64,000 bases of DNA from Bacillus salacetis (GCF_003581585.1 NZ_QXIR01000009.1:61033-125032); one strand, 5' to 3'; shown: positions 24,779-34,848, counted from the stretch's first letter. Made by a program: numbers and translations. The notes: generated by a model from the sequence alone, not told the origin.

Positions 24779-26326
24779 ATGAAAGAGAAACTAAAAGCTT
24801 TTGGACTGCCGATTGTAATTATTTTGGTGCTGATCGGCATAATATTTTTTCAACAACTTCAGCGAATGACCGAGCTTCCCAATGAAAACTGGAGCCGATC
24901 CATTCCATTCACTATGGAAACCGAAGAGAAACCATTAGTGTTTCAAAATGGAGACGAAGTATTTTACAGTGAAAAAGACAAGGTCCATCACTTCAGTATG
25001 AATGAGGGACTGCAAATTAAGGACGAAGGGGATATTTCTTTTAGCATTCCCCGGGGATATCCTTTCTGGACAGATGGACGGCAGTTTGTCACTTTAAGCC
25101 AGGGTACTCTTAAACTCAGCGGGGGGGATGAAAAAGTCATTGCTGAAGATGTCACTGGAACAGCCACCATGAGCAACAAAATTGTGTACTGGCAGGGAAG
25201 CGATGTTTTTGAAATAGATCCGTCCACAATGGAATCGAAAAGCATCCACAGCTTTGCAAGAGAGGTAGGAAATGTTTTCTTCGGCAATGATGGAAGTTAC
25301 ATAGTCGCTCAGCAGACAGATGATGTCAATGCTGACTTGTTTTTCGTGTCTCCGGAGGGGGAGGTAAAGCAAAATCCTTTCCTGAAGGTTGCTAATAACA
25401 AAGATAACAAGATTGGAAATATCGCCTATACCGTCCAAGATGGAGAAATCACTTTTATTTTTGATACACAAATGCGTTCCCAGGGAGCCCTTTCCTATAA
25501 TTTACATACGGCCAAAACAGCTGTAACTGAATTAGGAACGAGCACACTGAAAGCCGATAAGGCAACCATTATCAACGAGGCCACCGGTGCTAAACTGGAA
25601 ACTCCCCGCTATGTTCAAATCCTGAATTCTGAGGAAGCACCGACCCTTCTTTTCACAGCTGAAGGACAAGGAGTCGGCAATGGCAATTCTGTGAGCCTGT
25701 ATACGGGAAGCCTCGACAACGGCACTGACATCAGTGCCTCGTCCATGACTACTACCGATGGCATAACCCATTATCCTGTAGAAGCCAGTGATGGATCCAT
25801 CATATGGCTGGACTATGACGGTGCCAGCTACGAACTGTATGGTGCCTCACAGTCAGATAAAGTTAAAGACGAAAGCACAGAATTGGGGTCACGTTCCTAT
25901 AAGGAAGCAGGTATTAATACAGTGCTTATGCTGGCCAGCAGCCTTATCACTTTCCTTGTTTCATTCTATTGGATCCTGCCGTCCCTGTTACTTCTGATCG
26001 TCCTGTACATGGCAAAGCCAAATATTTTTGAAAAAGAAGAAATTAATTGGGTTGAATATGTTTCCATTGCAATCTTTGCAGTCATGCCGTTCACTTTTGT
26101 TGATAAAGCGATGAATAGCTATTTCTATGAAATCGCCCCTTCTTACCTCACCTTCAGTGGGAGCGGATGGGTTCTTCTCCTGGTGATCACGGCAGTCTCT
26201 GCAGCTGTTTGGAAATTCGGCCGTGATCCTGAATGGGGAACTTTCGGAGGTGCCTTCTATTTCATCGGGATATACATTATGCTTTACATCACAAGCATCG
26301 GAACCTATGTTTTCAATCTTTTCTAA
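24779..26326 (+). CDS. Large membrane-anchored protein, unknown
   Basis: 515 residues. One N-terminal membrane helix (FGLPIVIILVLIGIIFF), about 360 residues of extracytoplasmic sequence with repeated short strand-like blocks that could form a beta-propeller (VFQNGDEVFYSEKDK, TMSNKIVYWQGSDVFEID, DGEITFIFDTQ, DGSIIWLDYDG), then four to five helices at the C-terminus. It could be a surface sensor or envelope assembly protein; I recognise no family. GGGGG precedes the ATG. Single gene. Confidence 0.72.
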   Translation: MKEKLKAFGLPIVIILVLIGIIFFQQLQRMTELPNENWSRSIPFTMETEEKPLVFQNGDEVFYSEKDKVHHFSMNEGLQIKDEGDISFSIPRGYPFWTDGRQFVTLSQGTLKLSGGDEKVIAEDVTGTATMSNKIVYWQGSDVFEIDPSTMESKSIHSFAREVGNVFFGNDGSYIVAQQTDDVNADLFFVSPEGEVKQNPFLKVANNKDNKIGNIAYTVQDGEITFIFDTQMRSQGALSYNLHTAKTAVTELGTSTLKADKATIINEATGAKLETPRYVQILNSEEAPTLLFTAEGQGVGNGNSVSLYTGSLDNGTDISASSMTTTDGITHYPVEASDGSIIWLDYDGASYELYGASQSDKVKDESTELGSRSYKEAGINTVLMLASSLITFLVSFYWILPSLLLLIVLYMAKPNIFEKEEINWVEYVSIAIFAVMPFTFVDKAMNSYFYEIAPSYLTFSGSGWVLLLVITAVSAAVWKFGRDPEWGTFGGAFYFIGIYIMLYITSIGTYVFNLF

Positions 26327-26518
26327 TAATAATTTTCGTAAGTTCTTAAGGCTCATTGCTTTGATATGGATCAGAAAAATACATCCCTGCTCTCCTTGGA
26401 AAAGTAGCTGATATGAAAGAAAAGTCCAGCTCTTCCTTTTAAAAGCAGAACCTCCAGTACCCGGGGGTACTCTGTATTACCAGACTGTCATCAAGGCAAA
26501 TCCGCTATTCGGGAACAA

Positions 26519-26553
26519 AGACAAAACGGACTGGCATAACCCAGTCCGTTTTG
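26519..26553 (-). terminator. Terminator after PAP2 gene
   Basis: ACAAAACGGACTGG-GTTATGC-CCAGTCCGTTTTGT on the minus strand, abutting the stop codon. Confidence 0.88.
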
Positions 26554-27231
26554 TTATGCTCTGCTAATTTTTCTCCATGGTCTGGCTCCTTTGATAAAAG
26601 TATACACAAGAATTGAAAAGGCCAGCCACACCCCTCCGGCTGAAAACCCGCCAAGGATATCGCTCGGGTAGTGTACGCCAAGGTATATTCTGCTCAGTCC
26701 TATTAAAAGCACAAGCAGGAGCAAAGCCGCGGCACCTATGAATTTTGACCAACGATGATCATAAAGCCTGAAGACAGCAAATGCGAGCGCCCCGTAGAGA
26801 ATGAAAGAACCCATTGAATGGCCACTGGGAAAGCTGTATCCCCCTTGCTCAACGAGTGCTTCAATGTCTGGTCTCTGTCTTTTGAAATACTCCTTAAGCA
26901 GCCAATTGAAGCCGCCCCCCAAAGCTACGGTCAACAAGACATAGAGCCCTAAAGAATATTTTTTGAAGACAAAGAACAGAATGGAAGCAATCCCGGTTAA
27001 AACCGTAATCCACTGAACTCCTCCAAGAAAAGTTATCTTCTTCATGAACTCCGTCACGCCTGGAGAAGTAATGGTGTTTACTTCAGAGTAAACTGTTGAG
27101 TCGAATGCTTCAATCTCCCGTTCCTTCCATTCTTCTACAATTTCGATGAAGCCCGCTGCCAACAAAATGATCAGGCCGACCCCTATAATAAATAAGATTG
27201 TCTGCTTCCAGTCAATTTCCCTCTCTCTCAT
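26554..27231 (-). CDS. PAP2-family phosphatase
   Basis: 225 residues, six helices. The three phosphatase motifs are present: KEYFKRQRP, PSGHS and SRIYLGVHYPSD. Likely dephosphorylates undecaprenyl pyrophosphate, phosphatidylglycerophosphate or a similar lipid on the outer face. ATG 27231 is chosen with GGGAGAGG upstream. Ends 30 bp from the Ku gene on the same strand, so co-transcription with ku is possible. Confidence 0.88.
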   Translation of the reverse strand: MREREIDWKQTILFIIGVGLIILLAAGFIEIVEEWKEREIEAFDSTVYSEVNTITSPGVTEFMKKITFLGGVQWITVLTGIASILFFVFKKYSLGLYVLLTVALGGGFNWLLKEYFKRQRPDIEALVEQGGYSFPSGHSMGSFILYGALAFAVFRLYDHRWSKFIGAAALLLLVLLIGLSRIYLGVHYPSDILGGFSAGGVWLAFSILVYTFIKGARPWRKISRA

Positions 27232-27261
27232 GACCTCTCCCTTCTCCATTCCTGCAGAGGT

Positions 27262-28122
27262 TTACTGAGCCTCTACCTTCTTGGTCGTTCTTTTCTTTTT
27301 CTGGATTTTCTCTGCCGGTGCTTTTGTGTCAGGTTTGGGTCCTTTCTGCGGCTTCGTCTTATCTATGGAAGCCTGCAGTGCTGACATTAAATCTGTAACA
27401 TTCGCAGCAGGAGCTTTTTCTTTTGGTGTAACAAACTTTTCCCCTGTTTGCTTGGATTGAATCAGGTCCATCAGCTTTTGACGATATTCATCTTCATACT
27501 TCTCCGGTTCGAACCCGGTTGACAGTTGATCGATCAGCATCACAGCTGTTTCAAGCTCCTTCTTGCTTACTTCATCTTCTGCTGGGACATTCGGCACATC
27601 CCCGGTACTGCGGACCTCATCTGGAAAATGGATCGTTTCCATCACCATTGTGTTTTGATAGACTCTTACCACTGCCAGCTGCTCCTTGGACCTTATGGCA
27701 ATTTTGGCAATCCCGACTTTGTTTGATTCCGTCAGAGCCTTCCTTAAGAGACTATAAGCTTTTTTTCCCCCTTCATTCGGGGACATGAAGTAGCTTTTGT
27801 TGTAGTAGATCGGGTCAATATCTTCCATTTTTATGAAGTCTACAATCTCTACAGCTTTCTCTTCACTGGAATTCCTTAATTCTTTTATTTCCTCTTCTTC
27901 TATGACGACAAACTTCCCTTTTGCAATTTCATATCCTTTTACGATATCCTCGTACTCCAAATCCTTTTCACAGACGGGACAAATTTTCTCATATTTAATC
28001 GGTGTATGGCATTCCCGGTGCAGTGACCGCAATTTAACATCTTTATCTTCTGTGGCCGCGTGCAGTTTTATCGGTATATTGACCAAGCCAAAACTGATGC
28101 TTCCTTTCCAAATTGTGTGCAT
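27262..28122 (-). CDS. ku: Ku protein for non-homologous end joining
   Basis: 286 residues. Bacterial Ku core begins MHTIWKGSISFGLVNIPIKLHAAT and continues LHRECHTPIKYEKICPVCEKDL, with Cys residues of the prokaryotic Ku zinc-like loop. Ends in a Lys-rich tail (IQKKKRTTKKVEAQ) used for DNA binding in some Ku proteins. Binds DNA ends and recruits LigD, whose gene is divergent 142 bp away. In B. subtilis the pair acts mainly in germinating spores. Confidence 0.95.
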   Translation of the reverse strand: MHTIWKGSISFGLVNIPIKLHAATEDKDVKLRSLHRECHTPIKYEKICPVCEKDLEYEDIVKGYEIAKGKFVVIEEEEIKELRNSSEEKAVEIVDFIKMEDIDPIYYNKSYFMSPNEGGKKAYSLLRKALTESNKVGIAKIAIRSKEQLAVVRVYQNTMVMETIHFPDEVRSTGDVPNVPAEDEVSKKELETAVMLIDQLSTGFEPEKYEDEYRQKLMDLIQSKQTGEKFVTPKEKAPAANVTDLMSALQASIDKTKPQKGPKPDTKAPAEKIQKKKRTTKKVEAQ

Positions 28123-28264
28123 GACATTAAGTCCTCCATTTTCTTCGTCTTACTCTTAATTTGGATTAGCGGGCTATGGATCTATCCTATAAAAGTTCTG
28201 GAAATACTTCTTCCATGTCTGGTTAAAATAATGATTATCCTGTAATAAGAAGTGGTGATTAACG

Positions 28265-30103
28265 GTGAAGCCAATGCTACCGACTTTATTCGAAGAATTT
28301 CCCGAAAAAGGAAAGTGGAAATATGAGGTGAAGTATGATGGTTTCAGGGGACTGTTATGCATCGGCTCTAGAGCTGAAATTTCCCTCATGTCGCGCAATG
28401 GAAATGACCTGCTTCCCCAATTCCCTGAAATCCGGGATTTTATAACAAGCATAATCGATCAACAAGAATGGGCGCTGCCTCTTCTTCTGGATGGTGAAAT
28501 CACACTTTTGGAAAATGATTTCAAAAGCAATTTCGGCAGCCTGCAAGCAAGAGGCAGGATGAAGAACCCAATTAACATCAAGAAAGCAGCTGACAAAAAC
28601 CCATGTACCTTCCTTGCATTCGATATTTTACGATTAAGCGGGAAGGGAATCGCAGATAAGGCTTATTCACTTAGAAAGAAGGAATTGAAGACATTGTTCA
28701 AGAAGGCAAGCCTTCCATTAGAACCAAGCCATGGATCTTCAGCAAGGATCCAAATGATACCATCCACAACAGACACCCATACAGCCTGGACCAATGTCCG
28801 GACGTTTGACGGCGAAGGATTGATTGCCAAAGCAGAGAAAAGCGTTTGGGAAGAGGGAAAACGGACTACAACTTGGCGTAAAATGAAAAACTGGAGAAAC
28901 GCAAAGTGTTTTATCCTATCTCATGACAGTAAAAACGGGTACTATGAGGTTGGAGTTTTTCACAATAAAAAGGTTATCCACATAGGTGCGTTTTATTTCG
29001 GCATAAGTCCGGAAGAGAAACAAGCACTGAATTCAATCATTAAAGATAATGCAATGAAGACCGAGAATGGGAAGGCGTTCGTCCAGCCTGGACTATGTGT
29101 TGAACTGCACTATTTAGAATGGTATGAAGACCAATTAAGAGAACCGCATTTTCATCAATTTCTGTTTCATGTTAAACCTGAGGAATGCACGTGGGCACAG
29201 TTCATGCTGGATGAAGCAGCCCTTCCCATAAAGGCAGAGATCACCCACCCTGACAAGCCTCTTTGGAAAGAGCCTGAAATCGATAAATTACAGTACATCC
29301 GCTATTTGAGGAAGGTTTCATCCCGGCTTTTGTTCTTCCTTCGCGACCGTCCCCTTACCGTAATCAGGCTCCCGCACGGGATGTTCGGCGAATCCTTTTA
29401 CCAGAAGAACTGCCCCGATTATGCTCCTGACTTTGTAAAAACTGCTAAGAAGGAGAATATTGATTACATCCTCTGTAATGACCTGGAAACCCTTATTTGG
29501 CTGGGAAACCAGCTTGCCATTGAATTTCATATCCCGTTCCAGAAGAACGGAACTGCTTATGTAAATGAAATTGTTTTTGACCTGGACCCTCCTTCAAGGG
29601 AGCACTTCCACCTGGCTGTCAAAGCTGCGAAAGAAATGAAGAAAGTATTCGATCAATTGAATTTAATCAGTTTTGTCAAGACTTCCGGCAATAAGGGACT
29701 GCAGATTTATATTCCTATAAATGATGGGTACACGTGGGAAGATACTCATCTCTTTACGGAGTTCATGGCAAATTATTTGGTCAATCTCCACCCTGATGAA
29801 TTCACGATAGAGCGTTTGAAGAAGAACAGGAATAACCGGTTATATGTGGACTATATCCAGCATGCTGAAGGAAAGACAATCATTTCGCCGTATTCACCAA
29901 GAGCTAATGATGATGCTCTTGTTTCCGCACCGCTGTATTGGGATGAAGTAACAGATCAACTAAGGCCAGAAGCATTCACAATGAAGACAGTACTGGAAAG
30001 ACTAAAAAAAACCGGCTGTCCTTTTGCAGGATTTGAAGAAGCAAAAGAACATCAGAATTTTGAAGAGGTCCTCTCCTTCCTGCAAACAAACAAACAAGGA
30101 TAA
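28265..30103 (+). CDS. ligD: ATP-dependent DNA ligase LigD (ligase-polymerase)
   Basis: 612 residues in the Bacillus order: N-terminal ligase domain with the adenylation motif EVKYDGFRG (Lys24) and DGEGLIAKAEKS, then LigD polymerase/primase domain from about 330 with LIWLGNQLAIEFHIP and the catalytic DLDP acidic pair. No phosphoesterase domain, as usual in Bacillus. Start GTG at 28265. Repairs double-strand breaks with Ku. Confidence 0.94.
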   Translation: MKPMLPTLFEEFPEKGKWKYEVKYDGFRGLLCIGSRAEISLMSRNGNDLLPQFPEIRDFITSIIDQQEWALPLLLDGEITLLENDFKSNFGSLQARGRMKNPINIKKAADKNPCTFLAFDILRLSGKGIADKAYSLRKKELKTLFKKASLPLEPSHGSSARIQMIPSTTDTHTAWTNVRTFDGEGLIAKAEKSVWEEGKRTTTWRKMKNWRNAKCFILSHDSKNGYYEVGVFHNKKVIHIGAFYFGISPEEKQALNSIIKDNAMKTENGKAFVQPGLCVELHYLEWYEDQLREPHFHQFLFHVKPEECTWAQFMLDEAALPIKAEITHPDKPLWKEPEIDKLQYIRYLRKVSSRLLFFLRDRPLTVIRLPHGMFGESFYQKNCPDYAPDFVKTAKKENIDYILCNDLETLIWLGNQLAIEFHIPFQKNGTAYVNEIVFDLDPPSREHFHLAVKAAKEMKKVFDQLNLISFVKTSGNKGLQIYIPINDGYTWEDTHLFTEFMANYLVNLHPDEFTIERLKKNRNNRLYVDYIQHAEGKTIISPYSPRANDDALVSAPLYWDEVTDQLRPEAFTMKTVLERLKKTGCPFAGFEEAKEHQNFEEVLSFLQTNKQG

Positions 30104-30105
30104 AA

Positions 30106-30154
30106 ACAATCATAAAAGACAGGGCATAACCATGCGCCTGTCTTTTATGATTAT
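30106..30154 (+). terminator. Strong terminator after ligD
   Basis: AATCATAAAAGACAGG-loop-CCTGTCTTTTATGATT, 16-bp stem, then ATTATTTTT. Confidence 0.92.
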
Positions 30155-30262
30155 TATTTTTGACTGCATCGGTGCTTAAGGACCTGAGTCCACCTGGGTA
30201 CAAAGAGTTTTATAACAGAATAAAACCTTTTCCTGCTTGTCACCCATGGTTTTTCAAGTTTT

Positions 30263-31255
30263 TTAAGCTTTCAAAAAAACGTTCTCTTCCACTATTTCCT
30301 TAGCGTGTTCCTGAAGCTCTGAATAACTTTCCTTTTCCTCAAGCTCCTCATGATTCAATGTACGAAAGCTTTCAGGCTCCTTCACATCCACCTCAAGCTT
30401 GAAGCTGGCCATGTATGTTGCATTTCCGATTAAGTCCATGGAGTATTTCCCGGCATCTTTATGGACGATGACCTTAACTTTGCCTCCATTATTGTAAACG
30501 TCAATTTCTTTTTCGTACTCATTCATGCCGGCCAGGCAAGTTACAAGCGTTGAAGCCGACATTGCAGTGCCGCAGGCGTTGGTGAAGCCGACACCTCTTT
30601 CAAAGGTCCTTACATATATTCCGGCTGGTCCAAGTGACTGCACAAAGCTGACATTGACTCCATCCGGGAAAAGATTGTTTGGGCCATTCACCGTTTCCGA
30701 AATACTTTTTTGCTCATTGGAAATGATATGCTCATTCTCGACAATACTGATCAAATGCGGATTCGGAACTGCCACTGCCGTAAATGTCAAAGAGTCGGAG
30801 ATTTCCGGTACCTTACCGGAAATCAAGGTTTCTCTGTCAAGATTCATTGGCAGGTGTTCCAGTTCGAACAACACAGGGGATATCTCTACCTTGTACGTTG
30901 GGATTCGGGAATAAATCGGCGGCTCCTTAGAAACCTGCAGGTCGGCTTTCAGTGTTTCGATCGTTATTTCAGCTTTATTCTTCAATTCCGTTACATACCG
31001 GCCGACACACCTTAAGCCATTGCCGCACATGGACGCTTCAGATCCATCCGCATTAAAGACCCTCATCTTACCATCACATCTATCACTATTCATAACAAAG
31101 AGAATACCGTCTGCCCCGATTCCCTTTTTGCGGTCACAAAGAGCAATAGCCAGATTCTGACGATCCTTCTCGGAAAAATTATACGTTTCAGTAATTTCAT
31201 CGATCAACAAAAAATCATTGTTCGATCCATGACATTTTATAAGGTTAAGTTCCAT
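30263..31255 (-). CDS. dapF: Diaminopimelate epimerase with C-terminal extension
   Basis: 330 residues. The two catalytic cysteines lie in MCGNGLRC and NACGTAMSA, with substrate residues FNADGSEA. Converts LL- to meso-diaminopimelate for lysine and peptidoglycan. It is about 40-50 residues longer than usual because of an acidic C-terminal tail (FRTLNHEELEEKESYSELQEHAK). CTGGAGGG precedes the ATG. Single gene; not linked to other lysine genes here. Confidence 0.92.
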   Translation of the reverse strand: MELNLIKCHGSNNDFLLIDEITETYNFSEKDRQNLAIALCDRKKGIGADGILFVMNSDRCDGKMRVFNADGSEASMCGNGLRCVGRYVTELKNKAEITIETLKADLQVSKEPPIYSRIPTYKVEISPVLFELEHLPMNLDRETLISGKVPEISDSLTFTAVAVPNPHLISIVENEHIISNEQKSISETVNGPNNLFPDGVNVSFVQSLGPAGIYVRTFERGVGFTNACGTAMSASTLVTCLAGMNEYEKEIDVYNNGGKVKVIVHKDAGKYSMDLIGNATYMASFKLEVDVKEPESFRTLNHEELEEKESYSELQEHAKEIVEENVFLKA

Positions 31256-31486
31256 ATAAGACCCTCCAGGGAGTAACTTGTTGGCGGAGGATAACTAACG
31301 GGGTATCCTCCTATTAATCTATATTATTCGTATCATTAGCTTGCCATATTCAAGGCCATTAAGCAACCGAAATATGGGGGGACGGCCATGGGCTTTCAGT
31401 ATGAGCAAAATCAGTTCAGTTATTAAGCAGGAAACGTTATGATAAGAAAAAAGTCAGCCATGCAAAATTAGGAGGAGAATTTTCTC

Positions 31487-31774
31487 ATGTCCACGGATTA
31501 CAGGTTCTATTTCAAAGTAAAAAAAGTAGTTGTAATAGAAGATGACGACAGTGTAAAAGAAGTGCTGGTCCAGACGAAAATAAAAAAAGGCAGCGGTGAG
31601 ATCTGCCTTGAGGATGATTTCCCTGTCAGAATTACGGAAATTGGAATTTTCCCTGTACCAAAAACCATTGCCGAAAAGGTGCAGCACCCTGCACTTCGCA
31701 GACTGATTCCTTTTGAGTTAAAGCGGTATATCAAGCCGCAGAAGCAGTTTTTGGAACCAGGCGATTACGATTGA
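31487..31774 (+). CDS. Conserved-looking small protein, unknown
   Basis: 95 residues, strand-rich start FKVKKVVVIEDDDSVKEVLVQTKIKKG then RITEIGIFPVPKTIAEK and RRLIPFELKRYIKPQKQ. AGGAGGAG precedes the ATG. Its last 10 bases overlap the convergent EAL-HDOD gene. No family recognised. A 12-codon ORF with strong SD at 31388-31426 lies upstream and could be a leader, but this is weak. Confidence 0.65.
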   Translation: MSTDYRFYFKVKKVVVIEDDDSVKEVLVQTKIKKGSGEICLEDDFPVRITEIGIFPVPKTIAEKVQHPALRRLIPFELKRYIKPQKQFLEPGDYD

Positions 31775-33042
31775 TTCTCGTGCCCGCCTGTCATATGTGA
31801 TTCTTTTAAATATTCGATTCTTAAAAGCCCCTCAGCCCATTGGCAGGAATCTGCATAATACTGATTGATATCGCTTTGTGCCAGGCCGAGATCCTGTCCA
31901 AGCATATTTGCGCTTTCCCAGTCAGCTGTCTCGATTGCCACAACAAGATCCAGCACTTTTCCAAGATGATTATCCTTCCCTTTTAACGCATCGCAGATAT
32001 CATCCTGAAGAGGCATATCTTTCAATATTGTTTCGATGGGCTGTCCAATGATGGATTCCATCAGGGAAAACATCCCGGTGAGAAAATAACTGGAAGGGAC
32101 TTCATCTCCAATGGCCGCTGCAGAAATTAATTCACACATCTTGGCACGGATGAGACAAAGTTTGATTACCTCATCGGACATTTGATTAGATGAGCCGGTC
32201 ATGTCCCTTATAGCAAGGACGTATATCCATCGTTTTATTTCGACCAACCCTAACAGCATGATTGCCTGCCTTATTGAATTGATTTTCTGTTTAGGACGAT
32301 AGGCAGGAGAATTAATGAGTTTCAGAAGTTTGTAGGATAGTGAAATATCCCTCTCAATGAGCTCCGATATTTTCTGTATACTTGGTTCATTCATCTCGAG
32401 GCTTTGGATCACATCATAATAAGAATGAAAATAGATCGGCACATCATAGGTACTCAGTATGACCGGCTTGCTGAAGAAGTATCCCTGAAAAAGGGTATAT
32501 CCCCTCTTCCTCGCTTCATCGTAGTCTGCTCTGGTCTCAACCTTTTCCGCAAGCAGCTTTATATCCAGCAGCCGGGCAATCAACTCGATTTCTTCCCTTT
32601 TTTCTTCAGATGTCGCAAGCATATCGACTTTTATATAGTCTGCCTGCTTCATCAATTCCCTGCAATTCGGATCTTCCTTGTCAAATACAAAATCATCCAA
32701 TGCTACCTTATACCCCAGCTGTCTCAGTTCCCTGCAGATCGTGATGATAGCAGGTGATGGCTTTACAGTCTCCAGGATTTCCACTACAATTTCACGAGGA
32801 TGGAAGTAAGTGGGCACCTTCAGCTTCAGCAAAGTTTCAGTAAAGTTGATAAAGCAGGGCTTTCCCCCTGAAAGCTGATCGATTCCTATGTTCAAAAAAC
32901 TGTTGATTATCACATCCGCTGTTGCCCTGTCACCATTTATATTAGGAAAAGCATTTTCCTGGTTATTTCGATATAGTAACTCATAGGCCATCGTTTCTTC
33001 ATTGTCGTCGAAAATAGGCTGTCTAGCCACAAAAACTTCCAT
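31765..33042 (-). CDS. EAL-HDOD signalling protein (YuxH-like)
   Basis: 425 residues. N-terminal EAL-like domain (VARQPIFDDNEETMAYELLYRN, ALDDFVF, KVDML, LLAEKVET) and C-terminal HDOD domain (SLSYKLLKLINSPAYRP, IRQAIMLLGLVEIKRWI). The EAL motif reads YELLYR and several metal ligands look altered, so c-di-GMP hydrolysis is doubtful; a binding or scaffold role is possible. Matches the architecture of Bacillus YuxH. Confidence 0.88.
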   Translation of the reverse strand: MEVFVARQPIFDDNEETMAYELLYRNNQENAFPNINGDRATADVIINSFLNIGIDQLSGGKPCFINFTETLLKLKVPTYFHPREIVVEILETVKPSPAIITICRELRQLGYKVALDDFVFDKEDPNCRELMKQADYIKVDMLATSEEKREEIELIARLLDIKLLAEKVETRADYDEARKRGYTLFQGYFFSKPVILSTYDVPIYFHSYYDVIQSLEMNEPSIQKISELIERDISLSYKLLKLINSPAYRPKQKINSIRQAIMLLGLVEIKRWIYVLAIRDMTGSSNQMSDEVIKLCLIRAKMCELISAAAIGDEVPSSYFLTGMFSLMESIIGQPIETILKDMPLQDDICDALKGKDNHLGKVLDLVVAIETADWESANMLGQDLGLAQSDINQYYADSCQWAEGLLRIEYLKESHMTGGHENQS

Positions 33043-33185
33043 TTCTGTTCACTCCTATGAGATGATGAAAAAGTCCGCATTAGTTCTTTACTAACACAAA
33101 AAAGGATAATATTTGAAGATTTCTCTATTAGAATATCAAGAATTCTTACATAAGTCTATCTAATTTCTTTAAGCTCACTTTACCA

Positions 33186-33224
33186 CGTTAAAGCAGCGGG
33201 GGACTGTCCCCCGCTGCTTTAACG
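33186..33224. repeat. GGGGACWGTCCCC palindromic repeat, copy 2
   Basis: Perfect 19-bp arms around T33205: CGTTAAAGCAGCGGGGGAC then its complement. Lies downstream of the purine permease gene beyond its terminator. Confidence 0.9.
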
Positions 33225-33247
33225 CGATGATGTGTAATACAATACAC

Positions 33248-33282
33248 AAAAAAACACCAGGAAAAATGGTCCTGGTGTTTTC
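33248..33282 (-). terminator. Terminator of the purine permease gene
   Basis: Minus strand AAAACACCAGGA-loop-CCTGGTGTTTTTTTG directly after the stop. Confidence 0.88.
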
Positions 33283-33285
33283 GGA

Positions 33286-34575
33286 TCAATGGACTGAATG
33301 TACAAAGAAATTAATCAAGAACAGTCCTGCTATTATATATAAAGGAATTGAAACATCCCTTGCCTTTCCATTTGCGACCTTCAAGATGGGATACAATATA
33401 AATCCGATCGCTATTCCGTCAGCAATGCTGAAAGTAAACGGAATCATCGCAATGATGAAAATGGCAGGAAACGCTTCTGTTAAATCTCTTAAGTCCATAT
33501 GGCGGATATTTTGAATCATCAGCCCTCCGATAATGATCAATATCGGGGCAATCGCATGGTCCGGGATCCACTTAAGATATGGGATGAACAATGAAGATGC
33601 AAGGAATAACACACCCGTTGTCAAAGAGGTCAATCCCGTTCTTCCACCTGCTGCTATGGCAGCTGCACTCTCTACCGTGGAAACAGTAGGACTTGTTCCA
33701 AATACACCGCATGATGCGGCCGAAAATGCGTTAGCCTGAAACGCTCTTGGATACTTTTCCGGATTTCCGGCCATATCGGTATGGCCATGAACCAAGCCGA
33801 TATTTTCAAAAACCAAAACCATGGTGATTGAAAAAGCAGCAATCCAAAACGGCAGTTCCATTAATTTAGAGAAAGACAGTTCACCAAAGACAAAACCGTA
33901 TTCGGAGAAACTGAATCCCGATCCGCTGGTTTCCGGTTCAATCCCGAAAAAGAATCCTAGCAGTGTACCGAAGACAATGCTCCATAAGAATCCGCCTTTA
34001 ACGTTTCTGATAAACAGAAAAATCGTCACAAGGAAGGTCAGGATAGTGGCAATGACACGAATGTCACTGACGTCTCCCAAACTGATCAAGGCACTTGAGC
34101 CTCTTTCGACGATTCCGCCTTTTTCCAGTCCGATCAGCATCAGGAACATACCTAATCCGACCGTAATCGCCTCTTTAAGAGTTTTCGGAATCGCTTTTGA
34201 TAGAATACTTGATAACTTCGTAAATGCAACAAGCATGAATAACAGTCCAGAAATGAATACAGCTGCCAACGCTTCCTGCCAGGAAAGCCCCATCGACCCC
34301 ACCAAGGTAAAGGTGAACATCGCGTTGATTCCCATTCCGGGAACAAGCAAAATCGGGGCATTTGCCCATAATGCCATTACGAGGCACCCGAAAAACGAGG
34401 CAAGGATGGTCGCCATAACCGCTCCTTCAAACGGCATGCCTGCTTCCGATAGGATCATTGCATTGATCGCGATGATATACACTATCGTAAAATACCCGAT
34501 CGCTCCTGCTGTCATCTCTTTTTTCACTGTTGTTCCGTGCTGCTTTAAACGAAAAATACCTCCTGTTGTTTTCAT
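33286..34575 (-). CDS. NCS2/AzgA-type purine permease (PbuG/PbuO-like)
   Basis: 429 residues, about 12-14 helices. Typical AzgA-branch features: HGTTVKKEMTAGAIGYFTIVYIIAINAMILS, PGMGINAMFTFT and SAASCGVFGTSPTVSTVESAAAIAAGGRTGLTS. Imports hypoxanthine, guanine or adenine with protons. GAGGACATG precedes the start. I looked for a purine riboswitch in 34576-34740 and saw none. Confidence 0.9.
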   Translation of the reverse strand: MKTTGGIFRLKQHGTTVKKEMTAGAIGYFTIVYIIAINAMILSEAGMPFEGAVMATILASFFGCLVMALWANAPILLVPGMGINAMFTFTLVGSMGLSWQEALAAVFISGLLFMLVAFTKLSSILSKAIPKTLKEAITVGLGMFLMLIGLEKGGIVERGSSALISLGDVSDIRVIATILTFLVTIFLFIRNVKGGFLWSIVFGTLLGFFFGIEPETSGSGFSFSEYGFVFGELSFSKLMELPFWIAAFSITMVLVFENIGLVHGHTDMAGNPEKYPRAFQANAFSAASCGVFGTSPTVSTVESAAAIAAGGRTGLTSLTTGVLFLASSLFIPYLKWIPDHAIAPILIIIGGLMIQNIRHMDLRDLTEAFPAIFIIAMIPFTFSIADGIAIGFILYPILKVANGKARDVSIPLYIIAGLFLINFFVHSVH

Positions 34576-34752
34576 AATATCATGTCCTCACGACATAGCC
34601 CTCTCCCTACCCGCTTACCCTGAAAAAGGGAAGCCACAAGAAGTAATTGTAGCAGATGTACGTACCTTTGCCAATATGTATTGAACGATTTGATTGTGGC
34701 AGAGTAGTGTTGTACAGATGAACTGCTGTTTATTAAAAATCTCCTATAAAAA

Positions 34753-34772
34753 AAGCGGGAAATATCCCGCTT
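34753..34772. repeat. Left copy of the duplicated ribH terminator hairpin
   Basis: AAGCGGGAAATATCCCGCTT, also present at 35605-35623. On the minus strand this copy is followed by the T-tract (TTTTTTT) that the right copy lacks. Confidence 0.85.
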
Positions 34773-34848
34773 CAGCTTGTAGACAAAGTACAATTGATGG
34801 ACCATGCCTATAAGTTTGTTAAAAAGTAGGGTGGTTGGAAACGGAAAG

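Noticed and set aside
33821..34684. 287-codon plus-strand ORF antisense to the purine permease
   Set aside because: Low-complexity antisense frame of a conserved membrane protein gene; no SD.
34576..34740. Purine riboswitch before the permease
   Set aside because: The conserved purine aptamer blocks are not visible.
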